Counted from the stretch's first letter, positions 50,001 to 62,600 are shown. The stretch: DNA of 64,000 nucleotides from Actinomucor elegans (GCA_026027325.1 JAMSLZ010000023.1:15001-79000), one strand, 5' to 3'. Notes: generated by a model from the letters alone, not told the origin. Translations and numbers: made by a program.

Positions 50001-50808
50001 CAGTCGCAAGCACAGAGCAGAAATCTGTGCTAACTGCAGTTCAGCTCTTATGGGTTAACTTGATTATGGATACATTTGCTGCCCTTGCATTAGCTACAGA
50101 TCCCCCTACTGAAGAATTATTGAATCGTAGACCAGAACCTCGTTCAGCTCCTCTTATTACATTTAAGATGTGGAAGATGATCATTGGCCAAGCTATTTTC
50201 CAAATTGCCGTAACATTAGTGCTTTTGTACAGCAATGTATTGAACTACTCAACCGATAGTGCTGTCTTGCAAACCGTTGTATTCAACACGTTCGTGTTCT
50301 GCCAGATCTTCAACGAAATCAAGTAAGTGTACATTCATTGATCGATTTCTTGTATCTAACGCGAAATCATGATTATAGTTGCCGAAGAATTGATAGTCAT
50401 CTTAACATCTTTACCAATATCTTTGCCAACAAGTTCTTCATTGGTATCTTCTTTATATGTGTTCTTGGTCAAGTGGTCATTGTTCAATTTGGTGGCGCCG
50501 CATTCCAAGTAGTTGCTATTGATGGACCTCACTGGGCTATTGCTATCCTTATTGGTTTCCTCTCTTTACCTATTGGTGTTGTTATTCGTTTGATTCCAGA
50601 TAATATCTTTGGCTTTTTGTTCTTTAGCTCAGCGGCCCGAGAAAAGTATTTAGGAGGTCATCAAAATGCAGTGCCATCTGTGTACGTTGCGGGAAATGAA
50701 CGTTTGCCCTGGAACCCTAATGAAAGAACCAACACGATGCATTCTCGAACTTCCAAGCATAATGATAATCACTCTTTTGCTTCAGGCTCTGTTCGTAGCA
50801 TTGGGTAA
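47026..50808 (+). CDS. PMC1: P2B-type Ca2+-ATPase, vacuolar Pmc1 type
   Basis: Five exons join in phase: 47026-47583, 47634-47864, 47928-48597, 48654-50322 and 50379-50808, for 1185 residues. All P-type signatures are present: the actuator motif TGES (about 312), the phosphorylation site SDKTGTLTQ (Asp about 520), KGASE in the nucleotide-binding domain, and TGDGTNDGPALK (about 857). The membrane segments around PEGLPLAVTLALAYAT and WVNLIMDTFAALALATDPP are typical of PMCA/Pmc1 calcium pumps. It exports cytosolic Ca2+ into the vacuole or out of the cell, and in yeast it is induced through calcineurin. The N-terminus begins MSHHHHQH, a His cluster. The start is set by the first ATG after a C/T-rich leader. 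Confidence 0.96.
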
Positions 50809-51026
50809 AAAAAAAATCTAGATCTTCTTATACCTTTTGCATACATTTTTTTTTTTTATATATTTATATACTACTCTCTTTTGGCGTGTTTATGCATACT
50901 AAATGTAGAGATTTCCACTTTTTCTAATTCATCGGTATGGTTTATTCTAAACCGAAGTTCGTGTATAGTGTTTCTTATCATTATCCTTAACTAATTATAA
51001 TTTATTTTTCATCGTCGTTCATTAAA

Positions 51027-51028
<2 letters not shown>

Positions 51029-51061
<33 letters not shown>
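51029..51061. repeat. Poly-A tract (33)
   Basis: Uninterrupted run of 33 A, 221 bp after the Pmc1 stop. Confidence 0.9.
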
Positions 51062-51065
<4 letters not shown>

Positions 51066-51630
51066 TCACTAGGTGGTATTTTCAATTGCATACATGCATT
51101 ACATACTTGAAGGAGTTCTTGGAAATTGCCATTGTTTTGACGAGTGAAATATATCAATTGTATTACAGTGTATCGAACATTTTAATAGATATTATAGACT
51201 GCTCAAAGTAGAGAACGCTTATACAAATGCAATCTAGGATCAAGATCAGCCTGCATATGTATTAAGTATGAAACATTGTCAATTATGGATTAATTAAACA
51301 TGAATGTAAAATACCAATTCAACTTCAATTAATGAATAGTTATCATAGATTCAGTAGCTCATTCTAAGCATGTGCTAATCATTCGATGCTATACTAAAAC
51401 AAAATCGGCTAAGAGATCTATTGATCACTAGATTTATCTTTCAAGGCATGCTACATTCATCATTCAAATAGAATATACTCATCGTGTAACCAAATCATGG
51501 TTCTAATAGATGTAATCATTCATTCTGAACGCTTTTTATACTGTGGCATACATAATAAAGTTCCGCAAGAAATCTTATCAAAATAGACTATTAGGTATAT
51601 ATCCATAATTCATTACCATTGGCAGTAGCA

Positions 51631-51795
51631 TCAAAGTTCATCTAAATAAAAAATAAAAGTCAGTAGTTCAGATTTTCTTGTTGCTGTGACAGTTAAATCC
51701 TTACCAACCAATGAAGAAGCACATTGTTTTCCATTATAACGATAGCCTTTGTTGGTATGGTTAAATCGAACGCATCTATACCATAAATAGCAAGC
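51631..51795 (-). pseudogene. Orphan open segment with Cys and Tyr
   Basis: Fifty-four codons open between stops read CYLWYRCVRFNHTNKGYRYN, then GKQCASSLVGKDL. It has no ATG. A donor (GTTG|GTAAGG) lies within it and an acceptor (GGTATAG) near its start, so the real exon, if any, is about 25 codons. It is located upstream of SelO on the opposite strand. No family is recognised. Confidence 0.2.
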
Positions 51796-51868
51796 TCATT
51801 CATTTGATTCAAGCGTAGCACGAAACTAGATAAATTCGTTTGTCTGTTTTTCTCTTTGTTCAATCATA

Positions 51869-53873
51869 ATGGGCATGTGTAAAATGGCAACTCGATCTCT
51901 TGAATCCTTACCTTCTTTGCCTACAAAATTTACAAAGTCTTTGCCCTGTGATATATATACAGCTAATGTAACAGAAACAACCAAAACGAATCTCATGAGG
52001 ACTCCTCGACCCGTCCATAAAGCAGTATATTCTCATGTCTATCCCGAAACTGCGCCAGATCCAAGACTATTAGCCATTTCCAAACCAGCCTGTCGAGATC
52101 TCGATCTAGACCCAGCTGAAGTGGCAAATGAACGAGCTCACGATTTTGTATCTATATTCTCGGGCAATAAAATCTTACCTGACACGCGACCTTGGTCTCT
52201 TTGTTATGCAGGCCATCAATTTGGGTAAGTGTTTTACTATCGAACTTCTATATTAGTACAAGTTAACTGAAAAAAAAATACAGTTTCTTTGCAGGACAAT
52301 TGGGTGATGGAAGAGCTATTTCATTGTTTGAAACCGTAAATTCTCGCGGAGAATCTTGGGAGTTACAATTGAAAGGTGCAGGACGTACACCTTACTCGCG
52401 ATTTGGCGACGGCTATGCTGTATTAAGGTCAAGTATTCGAGAGTTCCTCATGTCTGAGCATATGCATGCTTTGGGTATCCCAACTACTCGAGCACTTGCT
52501 CTTATCGATACAACAAGGGACGTATTTCGAGAGGATGGTCCCAGAGAAAGTAAGACGTGAAACATCTTGATTGCTTGGCATAGTGCTGATGATATCCTGT
52601 AGTCCAACCCGAAACTGGGGCGATCGTTGCTCGTATGGCACCTTCTTGGTTGAGATTTGGCAATTTTGAAATATTTTACTCTCGAGACGATATGGACAAT
52701 GTCAGAGTATTGGCAGACTATGCAATCGATCAGGTTGTTAAAGATCAAAATAATGGACCTGGCAACAAATACGCCAGATTCTTTAGAAATGTTACCAAAC
52801 GAACTGCAGAAATGGTAGCTGATTGGCAATCGATTGGATTTAACCATGGTGTAATGAATACAGATAATATGTCTATCTTGGGCTTGACTATGGATTATGG
52901 ACCATTTCAAATTATGGATTACTATAACCCGCACTATGCGTGTAACCATTCAGATGAAGCTGGACGTAAAGTATACTAATATCAATAGTGAGGATCAGAA
53001 TACTGACTAATGAGTAGGCTATGCATTCCATCGCCAACCCTCCGTTTGTATATTCAACTTGGTGAAATTGAGCGTGCCTTTATTTGAACTCATTGGCGCT
53101 GGTGAAGATGTTGATTCTCTTGTCTTTCCTGATCCTGAAAACGAAAACAAAGAAAACGTCACTAGCGAAGAAATTTTGGAGAAATATCGTACTCAAGGCC
53201 AGGTGTTTGTACAAGACCTACTTAATACTGAATTCAAAGAGTACTTTATGAAGCGTCTAACTTCAAAGATGAGATTGAAGATTGGTCTATTGGAAACGAT
53301 TGCTGATGAACAAAGTGATATGGATGATGTGATCATTCCATTGTTAGATTGGTTAACAGCTTATAATATCGATTATCACCGATTTTATAGATCATTAAGC
53401 AATTATCAAGTAACAGCAGAAGGCGAAGATAAAGACTTTGATAAAGCGATCAATGAATGGTTAGATATCTCTACAGAACAAGAAGACCAAGTTGAATCCA
53501 GCAAAGAAGCTTTAAAGCCATGGTTGTCCATCTATCGCCACCGTTTATTAAAAGATAAAACTGGCGATGCTGATCGTAAACAACGTATGAACGCCGTTAA
53601 TCCTCGATTTGTACTTAGAAATTCTATTGCAGAAGATGTTATTCGAGCATTTGAAGTAGAAAGTGAGAAAGACGCAAAATCTACTTTAAATGCTTGTTTA
53701 GAAGCTTGTATCAATCCTTTCAAGGACCACTATGAAGATGAAAGAATTGAGGCATGGATCAATAAGCCTATTCCTGTAAGTGCATTTTGCTTGATTAAAC
53801 GAGGGGAAATACTTATCTCTAAATAAACCACTTACTGTAGGAAAAGGATATGAGATGTTCATGTAGTTCATAA
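51869..53873 (+). CDS. FMP40: Protein adenylyltransferase SelO (Fmp40 family)
   Basis: Five exons join in phase: 51869-52224, 52284-52549, 52603-52965, 53018-53775 and 53841-53873, for 591 residues. Conserved SelO pseudokinase blocks are present: [56 protein letters not shown], and [23 protein letters not shown]. The enzyme transfers AMP to Ser/Thr/Tyr of mitochondrial proteins in redox control. The last exon is only 33 nt and encodes [10 protein letters not shown]; the conserved C-terminal redox motif has Cys where animal enzymes have selenocysteine. A second ATG at 51884 could be the start. The N-terminus is a plausible mitochondrial presequence. Confidence 0.95.
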
Positions 53874-54427
53874 GCGACTACTAACATGAATGACACTATA
53901 GATATTCTCGCTTATTGCCTTGTACAGCATACTGAATAAATAGTTTGAATCATTACGTAAAATGTGGCATAAATAATATCTCTAAAACAAAGATTACAGG
54001 AGCGTGAATTGAATGCAAGCCACTGTCCATGACCAGAACTACTATTGAAGTAACAGAACTGATGAACTGTCATCATCAAATTAACTTGTTAGTTTGGCCA
54101 TTAAACAACTTGCTCCAGCCACGCTTAAGCGTTCGAAAATCTTTATGCCGTCTTTAATCTCATTTCAACAACAATTATACGGCTAGTGCATGTTGATCAG
54201 TAGCCGTTCGTGTATGACATTTATTCTTTGTCTGCTGAATTAATATTATTGTTTTATTATCCTTTGTTTACTGAATCAATGCCTATCCCCGACCGTTAAC
54301 TGGACATCCGAGGGTAAGAATTTAAGCGGAAAAAAATCGTCATTTTCTTAAACGTTCGAACTTTGTTACATTACGTATGCGATGTACAAAACAAACTTGG
54401 CAAATTATGCACAGAATTTTATATTTC

Positions 54428-54471
<44 letters not shown>

Positions 54472-55139
54472 GTTTTTCGAAATATCTATAGTTATAACTG
54501 GTATATTTGTAATGTATAAAAAAAATACATGCTATCAGATGTAGTAACTTTCACTCATAATTATGCGTCTAAACATTTCTGCGATTCTATAAGCATGTTA
54601 TATGATTTTCAGAATGGACCCTGAGAATACCCTGAGCAAAATTTCCTCCTATTTTGAACATTAAAAGATCCCTCGACTGACCTTAATCAAATATCGCATC
54701 TAATTAGTGGTCTATGTTTGAAATAGACCACTGCTGCATTTATTGAAATCTATTTTACTAAAATACACAGAATATAGATCACTAACGTTAGATTATATGC
54801 ATTATATTTAAATAATATTTAATCGTTACATAGTATGTCTCTCGAGCAATAATCTCGGCTCCATATTGCATTTGATTGGCGGCCCATATCTAGAATGAGT
54901 TGCAGCAACATCTGACAAGAAGATACCAATTTATAATTAATTGTTTTTATGCGCATTTAGCCGAGTTTTCCTTTTCGCTGCAACATTAATAGTCTATCAT
55001 CAATATCACCATTTAATTTGAAGGCAGCGGTGTGCATTTAGGCTGCTACATTGCAAATTTTGCAGTTTTATAGATATAAGTATTTACAGTGTTTATTAAA
55101 TGTATTACGATTAAAAGCCTCATGACCTTGATATCCTTT
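53874..55139. other. Intergenic DNA with a 41-T run
   Basis: T x 41 is at 54430-54470. Two related 20-bp blocks, TTATTCTTTGTCTGCTGAAT and TTATCCTTTGTTTACTGAAT, lie about 38 bp apart near 54220-54280. No gene or RNA was recognised. Confidence 0.45.
54430..54470. repeat. Poly-T tract (41)
   Basis: Longest homopolymer in the window; between SelO and the MFS gene, far from any exon. Confidence 0.9.
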
Positions 55140-56748
55140 CTAATCAGCCTTCTTGGGTTTAGCTACTACTTTTCTCTTGGCAGCTATTTTACCTGTAGGA
55201 GCAACCATCAGAGTCACCCATGTAGTGCCCGCTGTAGCCAAAGCACCCAATGCATAACAGGCGGAGGGACCAAAAACCCAATAGAAGCTGCAAGTAAAGA
55301 TAGGACCCAAGGCTCTACCCAATTGCCCGAAACTACGGAACTCACCCAATGCACGACCCTTTGACAAAGCGTGGTCACCACCACCAGGGATTTCATGACA
55401 TTGCAAACTAGCCAAACTCGTCAAACAATTCACTACAGTGCCCGAAGTAAAAGCTAAACACGTTACACCCGCATAAAGCCAGTAAATGGGAGTAGTTGAT
55501 TTGACCGTGGCAGCTAAACAATATAAACCGAGAGCGCAGGCGAACATGCCTTGCACCACTAATATTTTTTCACCGATAGTTTGAACCTTACGGCGCACAT
55601 AGCCACCTTGGATCAAAGCTGAAATGATACCCATATAACCCAATAGCTGGCCTTGTTGCATATGGCTAAAATCGAGCACATCAAAAGTCAAAAAGACAAG
55701 CGTGAACTCCATACCAGAGAAAAGGAAACTAAAAACACACATGATTTTTTTGAGATATTCAAGATTGAGTAAACGGCGGTGGATCATCTCAAGTGTGATG
55801 ATGGGTTGTTGTGTGGTTTCTGTTGAGGGATTTGCACTAGCCTCGACTTCTTTGCGGTAATGGAAAGTTTCGGGTAAAGCCGCATAAAGGTAACCTGTTT
55901 CCACTAATAGTAACACCAAGCCAACGAGTGCGGCCATTGAATAGGGATAGATACCAAACTTCTCGAGATCTGGAAAGCTAGTGCTAAGGTCAACGGAAGC
56001 AAACCAGGCGCCAACGGCTGGTCCAATTGTAAATGCAATTGCAAAGGCGATGCCTACTAGTGCCTACGTGTCTCTATGTTAGTGTTGGCTAGTAGGATCG
56101 ATACTCTGACTTACCAGACTACGAGATCTTTTCTCTGGTGTAGTTACATCCGAGATAATAGCAATACTTAATTGAACATTTCCTTCGCTGAGTCCAGCAA
56201 TAATACGCGCAATTAAAAACAAACTGAAAGAACGAGCAAATAACCAAACCAAAGTGGACAAGATGTTACCAATCTGTAACACAGACGGCCATTTAATTAA
56301 CAGCTCATACATAATACTCTTTTTCACAAACTTACCATAGTATAAAGAAGCACCTTTCGACGACCTAGCTTATCACTATAGCGTCCAATAACGGGTGATA
56401 CAAAAAACTGAAGTAAAGAGAACAAAGATCCAATCAATCCGCCCAGCAATACTGTATCCCATTTGTCTGGTTCCCCTGTTTTGATTGAGGCGTGTTTCCT
56501 TGTCATGATCAAATACTTGAATTGCTCCAAAAGTTGTAATGCATAACCCAAAACAGTTTCCTATCCAATGAAATGAATACTAATCCTTACTTTGTTGAAT
56601 AAAGATATACCTGATGCCCAGCTTCTTGGTTTTGGTAATAGCTCAAGAGTCTTGGAAAAAGAGGTAGGATGATCGTAAAAGCGAACAAATCAATCAAGAG
56701 CGCCTTGAAAACGATACCTACTATACGCTTTTGATCTACTTCCACCAT
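55140..56748 (-). CDS. Major facilitator superfamily transporter, MFSD10-like
   Basis: Four exons join in phase: 56748-56611, 56560-56336, 56273-56115 and 56063-55140, for 481 residues. About 12 hydrophobic segments are visible. The family loop motif GRYSDKLGRRKVLL follows transmembrane segment 2, and TPEKRSRSLALVG with FAIAFTIGPAVGAWFA marks segments 4-5. The arrangement VFKALLIDLFAFTIILPLFP at the N-terminus resembles animal MFSD10 (TETRAN) and bacterial tetracycline exporters. It probably exports organic anions or similar small molecules across a membrane; the substrate is not predictable. The C-terminus is basic and Lys-rich. Confidence 0.88.
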
Positions 56749-57048
56749 ACAAAGTTATTGTAAGAAAGAAAGAAAAATGAATAAAGAAAAAAAGAGTCAA
56801 CTAAACAAGTATTTTATATTGAAAAAGGAAAATGGTTTTTTATACGGAGTTTTTTTTTTGGCTGACGTGACAGTGATGTTCTTAGTTTGCACTTGGATAG
56901 TTTCTGACCTAGAACTCCCAATTATAGATAAATGTCTCAATAATAACATATCTTCTTTCAACTACAGGGTTTTATACGTATAGTTTTCGTTTACAACAAC
57001 AACAAAACAAAACAAAAAACTTTTAATTCACTATAATCAGACGTGTCT

Positions 57049-57513
57049 TTAGAATATACGCGTCGAAAATCCGAGATTGAAAACAGGACGATCACTACTC
57101 ATGTTAATCATTACAGGCAACTGATTTTTTGCGCCTAATAATCCAATAAAAAATAAAACAAATAGTGAGAGAGATAGGATGTATCTCGATACTAGTAGCA
57201 CGAACCCAGAGAAATTGTCCCATTGTGCACTACCTAATGCGAAAAATAATATCATTTACTAATACAGTAACAAGTTATACAAAAACTCAAATGGGTACAT
57301 ATGTGCGTGTGAAATGACGATTGTCTGATTTTCTGTTTTGAGTAAGAATGCCCTATTATGTATTTCCAGTAAAATAGAGGTTGCCTGCATTACATAGGGC
57401 TGGTATAAAAAGCAAGAAGTGCACAATTTACTTGATTCAGTATAGAAATATATTTCTATATCGCATTTGACAGGATCATCGCTTCTGTTTTTTAACGTGC
57501 TACTTTGGAACAT
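57049..57513 (-). CDS. Possible small membrane protein, exon structure unresolved
   Basis: ATG 57513 opens MFQSSTLKNRSDDPVK up to a GTAAAT donor near 57431. Farther on, 57240-57056 is open and encodes a strongly hydrophobic segment (VLLVSRYILSLSLFVLFFIG) and a short polar tail ending FSTRIF. Middle exons can be guessed but the phases do not close. The two parts may be separate or chance frames. No family is recognised. Confidence 0.25.
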
Positions 57514-57523
57514 AATGGTTTAT

Positions 57524-58024
57524 TTAAAAAAACATAAAAAAGACCATTCGACCGTTATCTTTTTTTCTTCTTGTTAACAAGCATCCAGCCAGAATCACAA
57601 AGAACGCGGGTACAATCGCACATATCGCAATAACCGCTGCCCTGCTCATTTCGTTACCTTTTTTTTCGGTAGAAGAGGTCATTATATTAAATTTGGCAGA
57701 AGAAATTGGAGTGCTACTACCATCCATCATGATATTGAGCGTATATGGCGCGATGTCATCGCGTACAGCATCAGGTACGAGCCAGTGGGCGGTTTCCACT
57801 TCGAAAAAAGACATGTTTTTATTGATACCGGTATAAGTTATCAAATGGGTTTCTGTTAAATTGTCAGGGGGAGAGTGATAACTGAACTGAATCTGTAGCG
57901 AGATGGCGTTGTCAAAAACAGGATTGTTTTTGTTCCAGGTGACGTTATTTGGGCCCGAATTTAGAAACCAGAGTGCATTTTGCGCAGGGGAGCAAATGAT
58001 GGATGATTCTAAGCATTTAGACAT
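57524..58024 (-). CDS. Single-pass membrane protein with Kre9/Knh1-like extracellular domain
   Basis: An open frame of 166 codons runs from ATG 58024. The N-terminal 115 residues contain LWFLNSGPNNVTW and several N-glycosylation sequons (NVT, NLT, NMS), and resemble the Ig-like extracellular domain of fungal Kre9/Knh1-type wall proteins. One transmembrane segment (AVIAICAIVPAFFVILAGCLL, about 131-151) is followed by a basic RRKK stop-transfer and a short hydrophobic tail. No signal peptide is visible, so a 5' exon is probably missing; an acceptor-like TCTAG lies near 58040. The function is unknown. Confidence 0.5.
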   Translation of the reverse strand: MSKCLESSIICSPAQNALWFLNSGPNNVTWNKNNPVFDNAISLQIQFSYHSPPDNLTETHLITYTGINKNMSFFEVETAHWLVPDAVRDDIAPYTLNIMMDGSSTPISSAKFNIMTSSTEKKGNEMSRAAVIAICAIVPAFFVILAGCLLTRRKKDNGRMVFFMFF

Positions 58025-61000
58025 AGATGATATTAACCTAGATAGAAAATGAAGGATATAAGAGTAAAATTCGATCTAAAATCTTGTCCTTTATACTTTC
58101 TTCAAAAATGATTCTTGGTAGTACTCCATGAAACCTTGAGTTCACTAAATATAAACTTGTCTTTGCTACTATTTTTGAAAGTTCTAAAAAGCTCAGCAAT
58201 CAGATGCATTTGAACCAGCAAGATCATACAACTTTCCTTTGGAATCAGAGTATTTAGGAAACATCCATCCAAGCAAAATAAGCATAGTCCACTTACAGTT
58301 ATTGACCTTCAACAGATATCCAAGTCAAGCTTATTTATTCGCATTTGTGAAGACAGCATCTAATTTTTATGATCAAATCATTATTGATGGCAAGATGGAT
58401 CATATGTAGAGTTGATAAAGATACTTCTAACTCGCTAATCACCTGATGATTACTTCACGCTTAGTTCGTTGGCTGATTTCCTTTCCCAACTTGAAATGGG
58501 GTAATAAAGCCTTAATCGTTTTCAAGTGACATACTAAGTACCTTTATATATGTTGATTCATGGCAAAACAGAGACGTATTATAATCTATGCATTGAAGGC
58601 TTATTGCTGTCATCATTATGATATTCTTTCAGTTTCCATCAGCTAACGGGGAATTAGGTAGTTTTCTTCTAAATAGTTGGGATATTTAAATGCCAGCTTT
58701 GGAGATGCTTTTAAATGACAAATAGGTGACAACTCTATGCTTTAACAAACTTGCATACAATTGAGCCATGCATATTTTGGTGTAAGTATCAGTTGTTGTC
58801 TACAAATGACTGAGTTGTCTCGATGATATACCTATTTCGATTGTGTTATAAATGTAGCCATAGCATGAATGTTTGACGTACAAGAAAATCAAACATAAAT
58901 ATCTTTGAATACGCTCGAGAATATCCAATGTACGGAATAAGAACACTATCCCTAGAAAATCCTGTCTTCATTCTTCACAAAAAAGAGAAAAAAAATGAGA
59001 GGTTCAAAAAATTTGATCCATCAAATCTTTAGAAATCAAACTATTTTATATATTACGATATCTGTCTACTGATTCCATTTAATATTACATCTGAAAGTTA
59101 GTCTTTGTTTAAAATACACCGCTGTGTCTATTGGAGTAGTTATTTGAGCCTGAAACACTATAGCCGTATGCAATTGTAGTGAATGATTACAATAGGGATG
59201 TACTTTATTATATATAAAAATTCATTATCTAGAAGTACACATTAATAGTTTTATTTATCGGTTTCGGTTTATTACAGTAGATATCAGATGGCAAATCTAT
59301 ACTTGGAATACATTCTTGAATCATTTACATGCACCCTTTTTTTTCATTATAATGTAATTAATGTATTCTAGTAATTTTCAATATGCAATTCGTAAATGGC
59401 ACATACAATTATTCGAGGAAGCTTGCTCTAATAATCAATAGACTCCTCACCATTTGTGGTTTAATATCTCATCCGATTAGTAACTCATATACAAAATGAG
59501 TCATTTAACCCATTACAGCAATTATTTAAGTGCAATGTAATTCTATTAGGTAATCATTGATAAGTAACATATATTTCCAGCGTTATAACTCGAATCCAAT
59601 GATCAGCAGATTGCTCTTCAAACTTTTGTTTATTGCTGTCTGTAACAAAGCTGTATATAATCAAAATCAGGCATTAGATGCAGTATAGTCTTAAAAGATA
59701 AACACATCTAATGATAGAAACGATGTGTTCCTGAACTTCCAACGTTTGAAAAATACACCGATAAAACAAATATAATCATGATAATTGATCCATTAAGATA
59801 AATTAAGCAGAAAATGAGGCTCGGAATTTTCATGGCAAAGAAATAAGGATCTTTATATATATATCAGTTTAGATCAAGCACCAATGCAGTAGATTCAACT
59901 CACGTCATTAAAAACGTGGCCTATGTTCCAATGGCATCTTTTAGTTTTATAATAATAAATCGCCAGTTCCTAATAAGGAATGATTAATCTAAAACTTTTA
60001 CATATGCAATCATTGGCCACGTATCGAGGATACTGATAAATGATTCATAGTATGTGTATGTAGTAATAGATTCCCATTAAACGCCTATTCAAAAAGATTG
60101 GCAGAGAGATGATTCATATAGAGGAATAACACTTACGAACGGCCGTACACCGAGTCAACTTGCAGTTCCCAAACAGCGTGGAAGATAAATTATGTTACTG
60201 TTTTGAGTACTTTAGAACGAAAATGGAGGTTTGAATGCGACGTCTCTGGGATTCTCATATAGGAATCATTTGAAGTTCGAACTTGTATTTGATACCAAGA
60301 CATCAGTTTTATAGTAAGTCAAGTTTTCAAATAAAATAAAAAATAAAAAAAAAAAGAATATATGCTGATATTATGGACTATATATTAATACATTATTTTA
60401 AAATATGATAAATTTACGAGAAATCTCTCATTGACTGGGAGCATTTAACCAGCCAGTATCAATTAAAGATACATAATACAACTACTACAAGTTAAGGATT
60501 GGTAACTATTGGGCATCATGATTTGTAGAAATAAAGGGCTAATTAAATGATTTGAAAAAACTTGTCCCAAAGGTCTTGTTTAGAGCTTCAGGTATCAACA
60601 ACTAACATATACACGATCGCTTTGCTATGAAGTTCAAAAATTTAGTATATACCTATGGTTGAAGCAGAAAAATGACATATGAAATCCATTACGCCTTTGC
60701 TTGCTATGGATTACCGGTTCATCTGCTTTTTTTTTCAAGCAGTGTGTTTCTTTATGAATGCAAGCTACGACTTTGTTAAGCTATTGATCACTATATAGTA
60801 CATAATTTAGTAGCAGGCCTATCGATGCTTAAACTGGATAATTTGGACCCATTTGATATTTATAAGGTAAATAGAGCACTAATCACGTCTCTTAAAATTT
60901 GACGAACAAACTTACATGATAAACAACTTCTTCAAAGTGGTTTTAATATTCTTGAAAAGCGATTAAAATGTAAATCTCTAAGATATTCTTTTAATGTCTA

Positions 61001-61319
61001 ATAGTTCTCGGCTATCATTGCTTATGTGGAATTTTGACAGATAAAAAGGCAAATTGTCAATATATACATAGTGAATAAATCAATTTTGTGCATAATGTAG
61101 TCCTGCTTTTTTTGACATAAAAAATATTTGCTATTATCTTCAATTGACCGAGTGATCTTATAGAGTGATTTTATGTTTTTTTGCAAATGTTGTCATAACT
61201 AGGCTATCTTAGGTGCATTGAATCCTGAAAAAAGTACTTTTTGTATACTATCTAGGATAAAACACTTTTTATTTTTATATGAAGTGTAACTTTATTTTTC
61301 TCTAATTATTCTAATAAAC
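58025..61319. other. Long gene-poor interval
   Basis: A 3.3 kb AT-rich stretch. I found no supported gene, RNA or repeat with a recognisable structure. Part of it near 58100-58250 could hold the missing 5' exon of the membrane protein at 57524. It is followed by the LINE relic. Confidence 0.4.
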
Positions 61320-62600
61320 GAGAATCAATAGCAGTGAAGGTGCTGACTTTAGATCACACAGGATGACTAGGCCTGACCAAACAGAGTGATTCCTGAAGAG
61401 AGAATAAATGAATCAAATCCAACCAAAAGGTAATCTTCATAGGACAATGCAATAGATGCCACCAAGGAGTAAATGTTTTTGCAAGCATTGGTAAGGATCA
61501 AAAGGGAAGCCGATAAAAGGGAAAGAGCCAAATGTAAGCGTCCATGATACTGTGAGGATGAGGCCGATGCATCACTTGTGGTGCATATTCTGAATGTCAA
61601 AAGCGATGTTGAGCACCAAAAGGGATTTTTCGTACCGAGACTGCTGTCCTACTGGTAACAGGAATAGTTTAATTATCAGTAATAGGTAGTCAAGAGAAAA
61701 AAGCAGGAGAGAAATGCAGAACAGACAGTTCCGAAGAGGAGAATGCAACCTTGAATCGAACCGCCTCAAGAAAAGCCAAAGCTGAAGGACCCGTAAATGG
61801 TTGAAAACCAAACCAAACTGAGAGAACTTGATGCTCATTACTGTCCTTGAGATCAGAAGAAATAGCACCAAGATGGAGGGGATCCAGAAGCAGGTGCCCG
61901 AGAGCAGATATCTTAGTGCAAGGGCAACAGAGTCCAAAGGAAGTAGCTCACCCAGAAGATTATCGCACGACGACGCCACAGAACAAAGAAAAAGACCCAA
62001 GAACCAACATGAAGATCATCTTTAAGATACGATCAAAGGAGGTAACCGAGAATGCAGCTCAATCGAGTAAGAAACAACAGGCACAATCTTGAAAAGTGAT
62101 TTGCACTGGGGGGCAGGAGAAACATGAACCAGGACAGGACTGAAGAGTGACCAGTGTACACGTGGATATAATGCACCAATCAAGAAGAATCAAAGTCCAC
62201 ATCAGAGTGAGAAGAAAACGGCATTTTTTGAAAATAGAACATACGAAGAACTAGGTTTTGATTCTGGACATTTACAAAAGAGATATCACCGAATTTCTTT
62301 GGAAGACCAAGATACAGAGGGTTTGAATGGAACCATAAGTTTTTGAATAAGTCTTTTAAGTGAATCCAACCAAGAGATAGGTGCAGGAATCACACGAAGA
62401 AGATGATACAGCAGAAGAAAACGCAACAATGGCTCGAAAGCCAAGTTAAAAAGCAAAGGCGAGAGAGGACTATCCTGCCTTACGCCTTGTTGTTGAGATA
62501 TTGCAACCCCAAGCCAACCATTGTTGGACGCTGAGACCTAGATACTAAAAAAGAGAAGGATAAGGGAAGCAGTAAATGGATTCTACATTGTAAATGCTAG
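61320..62600 (-). mobile_element. Internally deleted LINE (non-LTR retrotransposon) relic
   Basis: Read on the minus strand, the sequence gives an ordered set of LINE ORF2 blocks with stops and frame changes. First comes FMDREAS at about 62605, in place of the first catalytic-Asp motif. Next is NGWLGVAISQQQGVRQDSPLSP, then LLFNLAFEPLLR at about 62490-62420, which is the core reverse transcriptase signature. Directly after that is HLLRVIPAPISWLDSLKRLI with MVPFKPSVSWS, which in intact mucoralean LINEs lies well downstream of the YxDD box. The catalytic YxDD part is therefore deleted. Later blocks (YSIELHSRLPPLI and Ser/Leu-rich C-terminal text) continue to about 61330. The copy is dead. Confidence 0.8.

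Larger units (their letters stand above)
50809..51868. other. Intergenic DNA, poly-A and a Cys-containing open segment
   Basis: A run of 33 A is at 51029-51061. A minus-strand open segment at 51795-51631 is listed separately. The rest is AT-rich with no supported gene. Confidence 0.45.

Noticed and set aside
61828..62092. Plus-strand basic frames of 65-81 codons
   Set aside because: They are antisense to the LINE relic.
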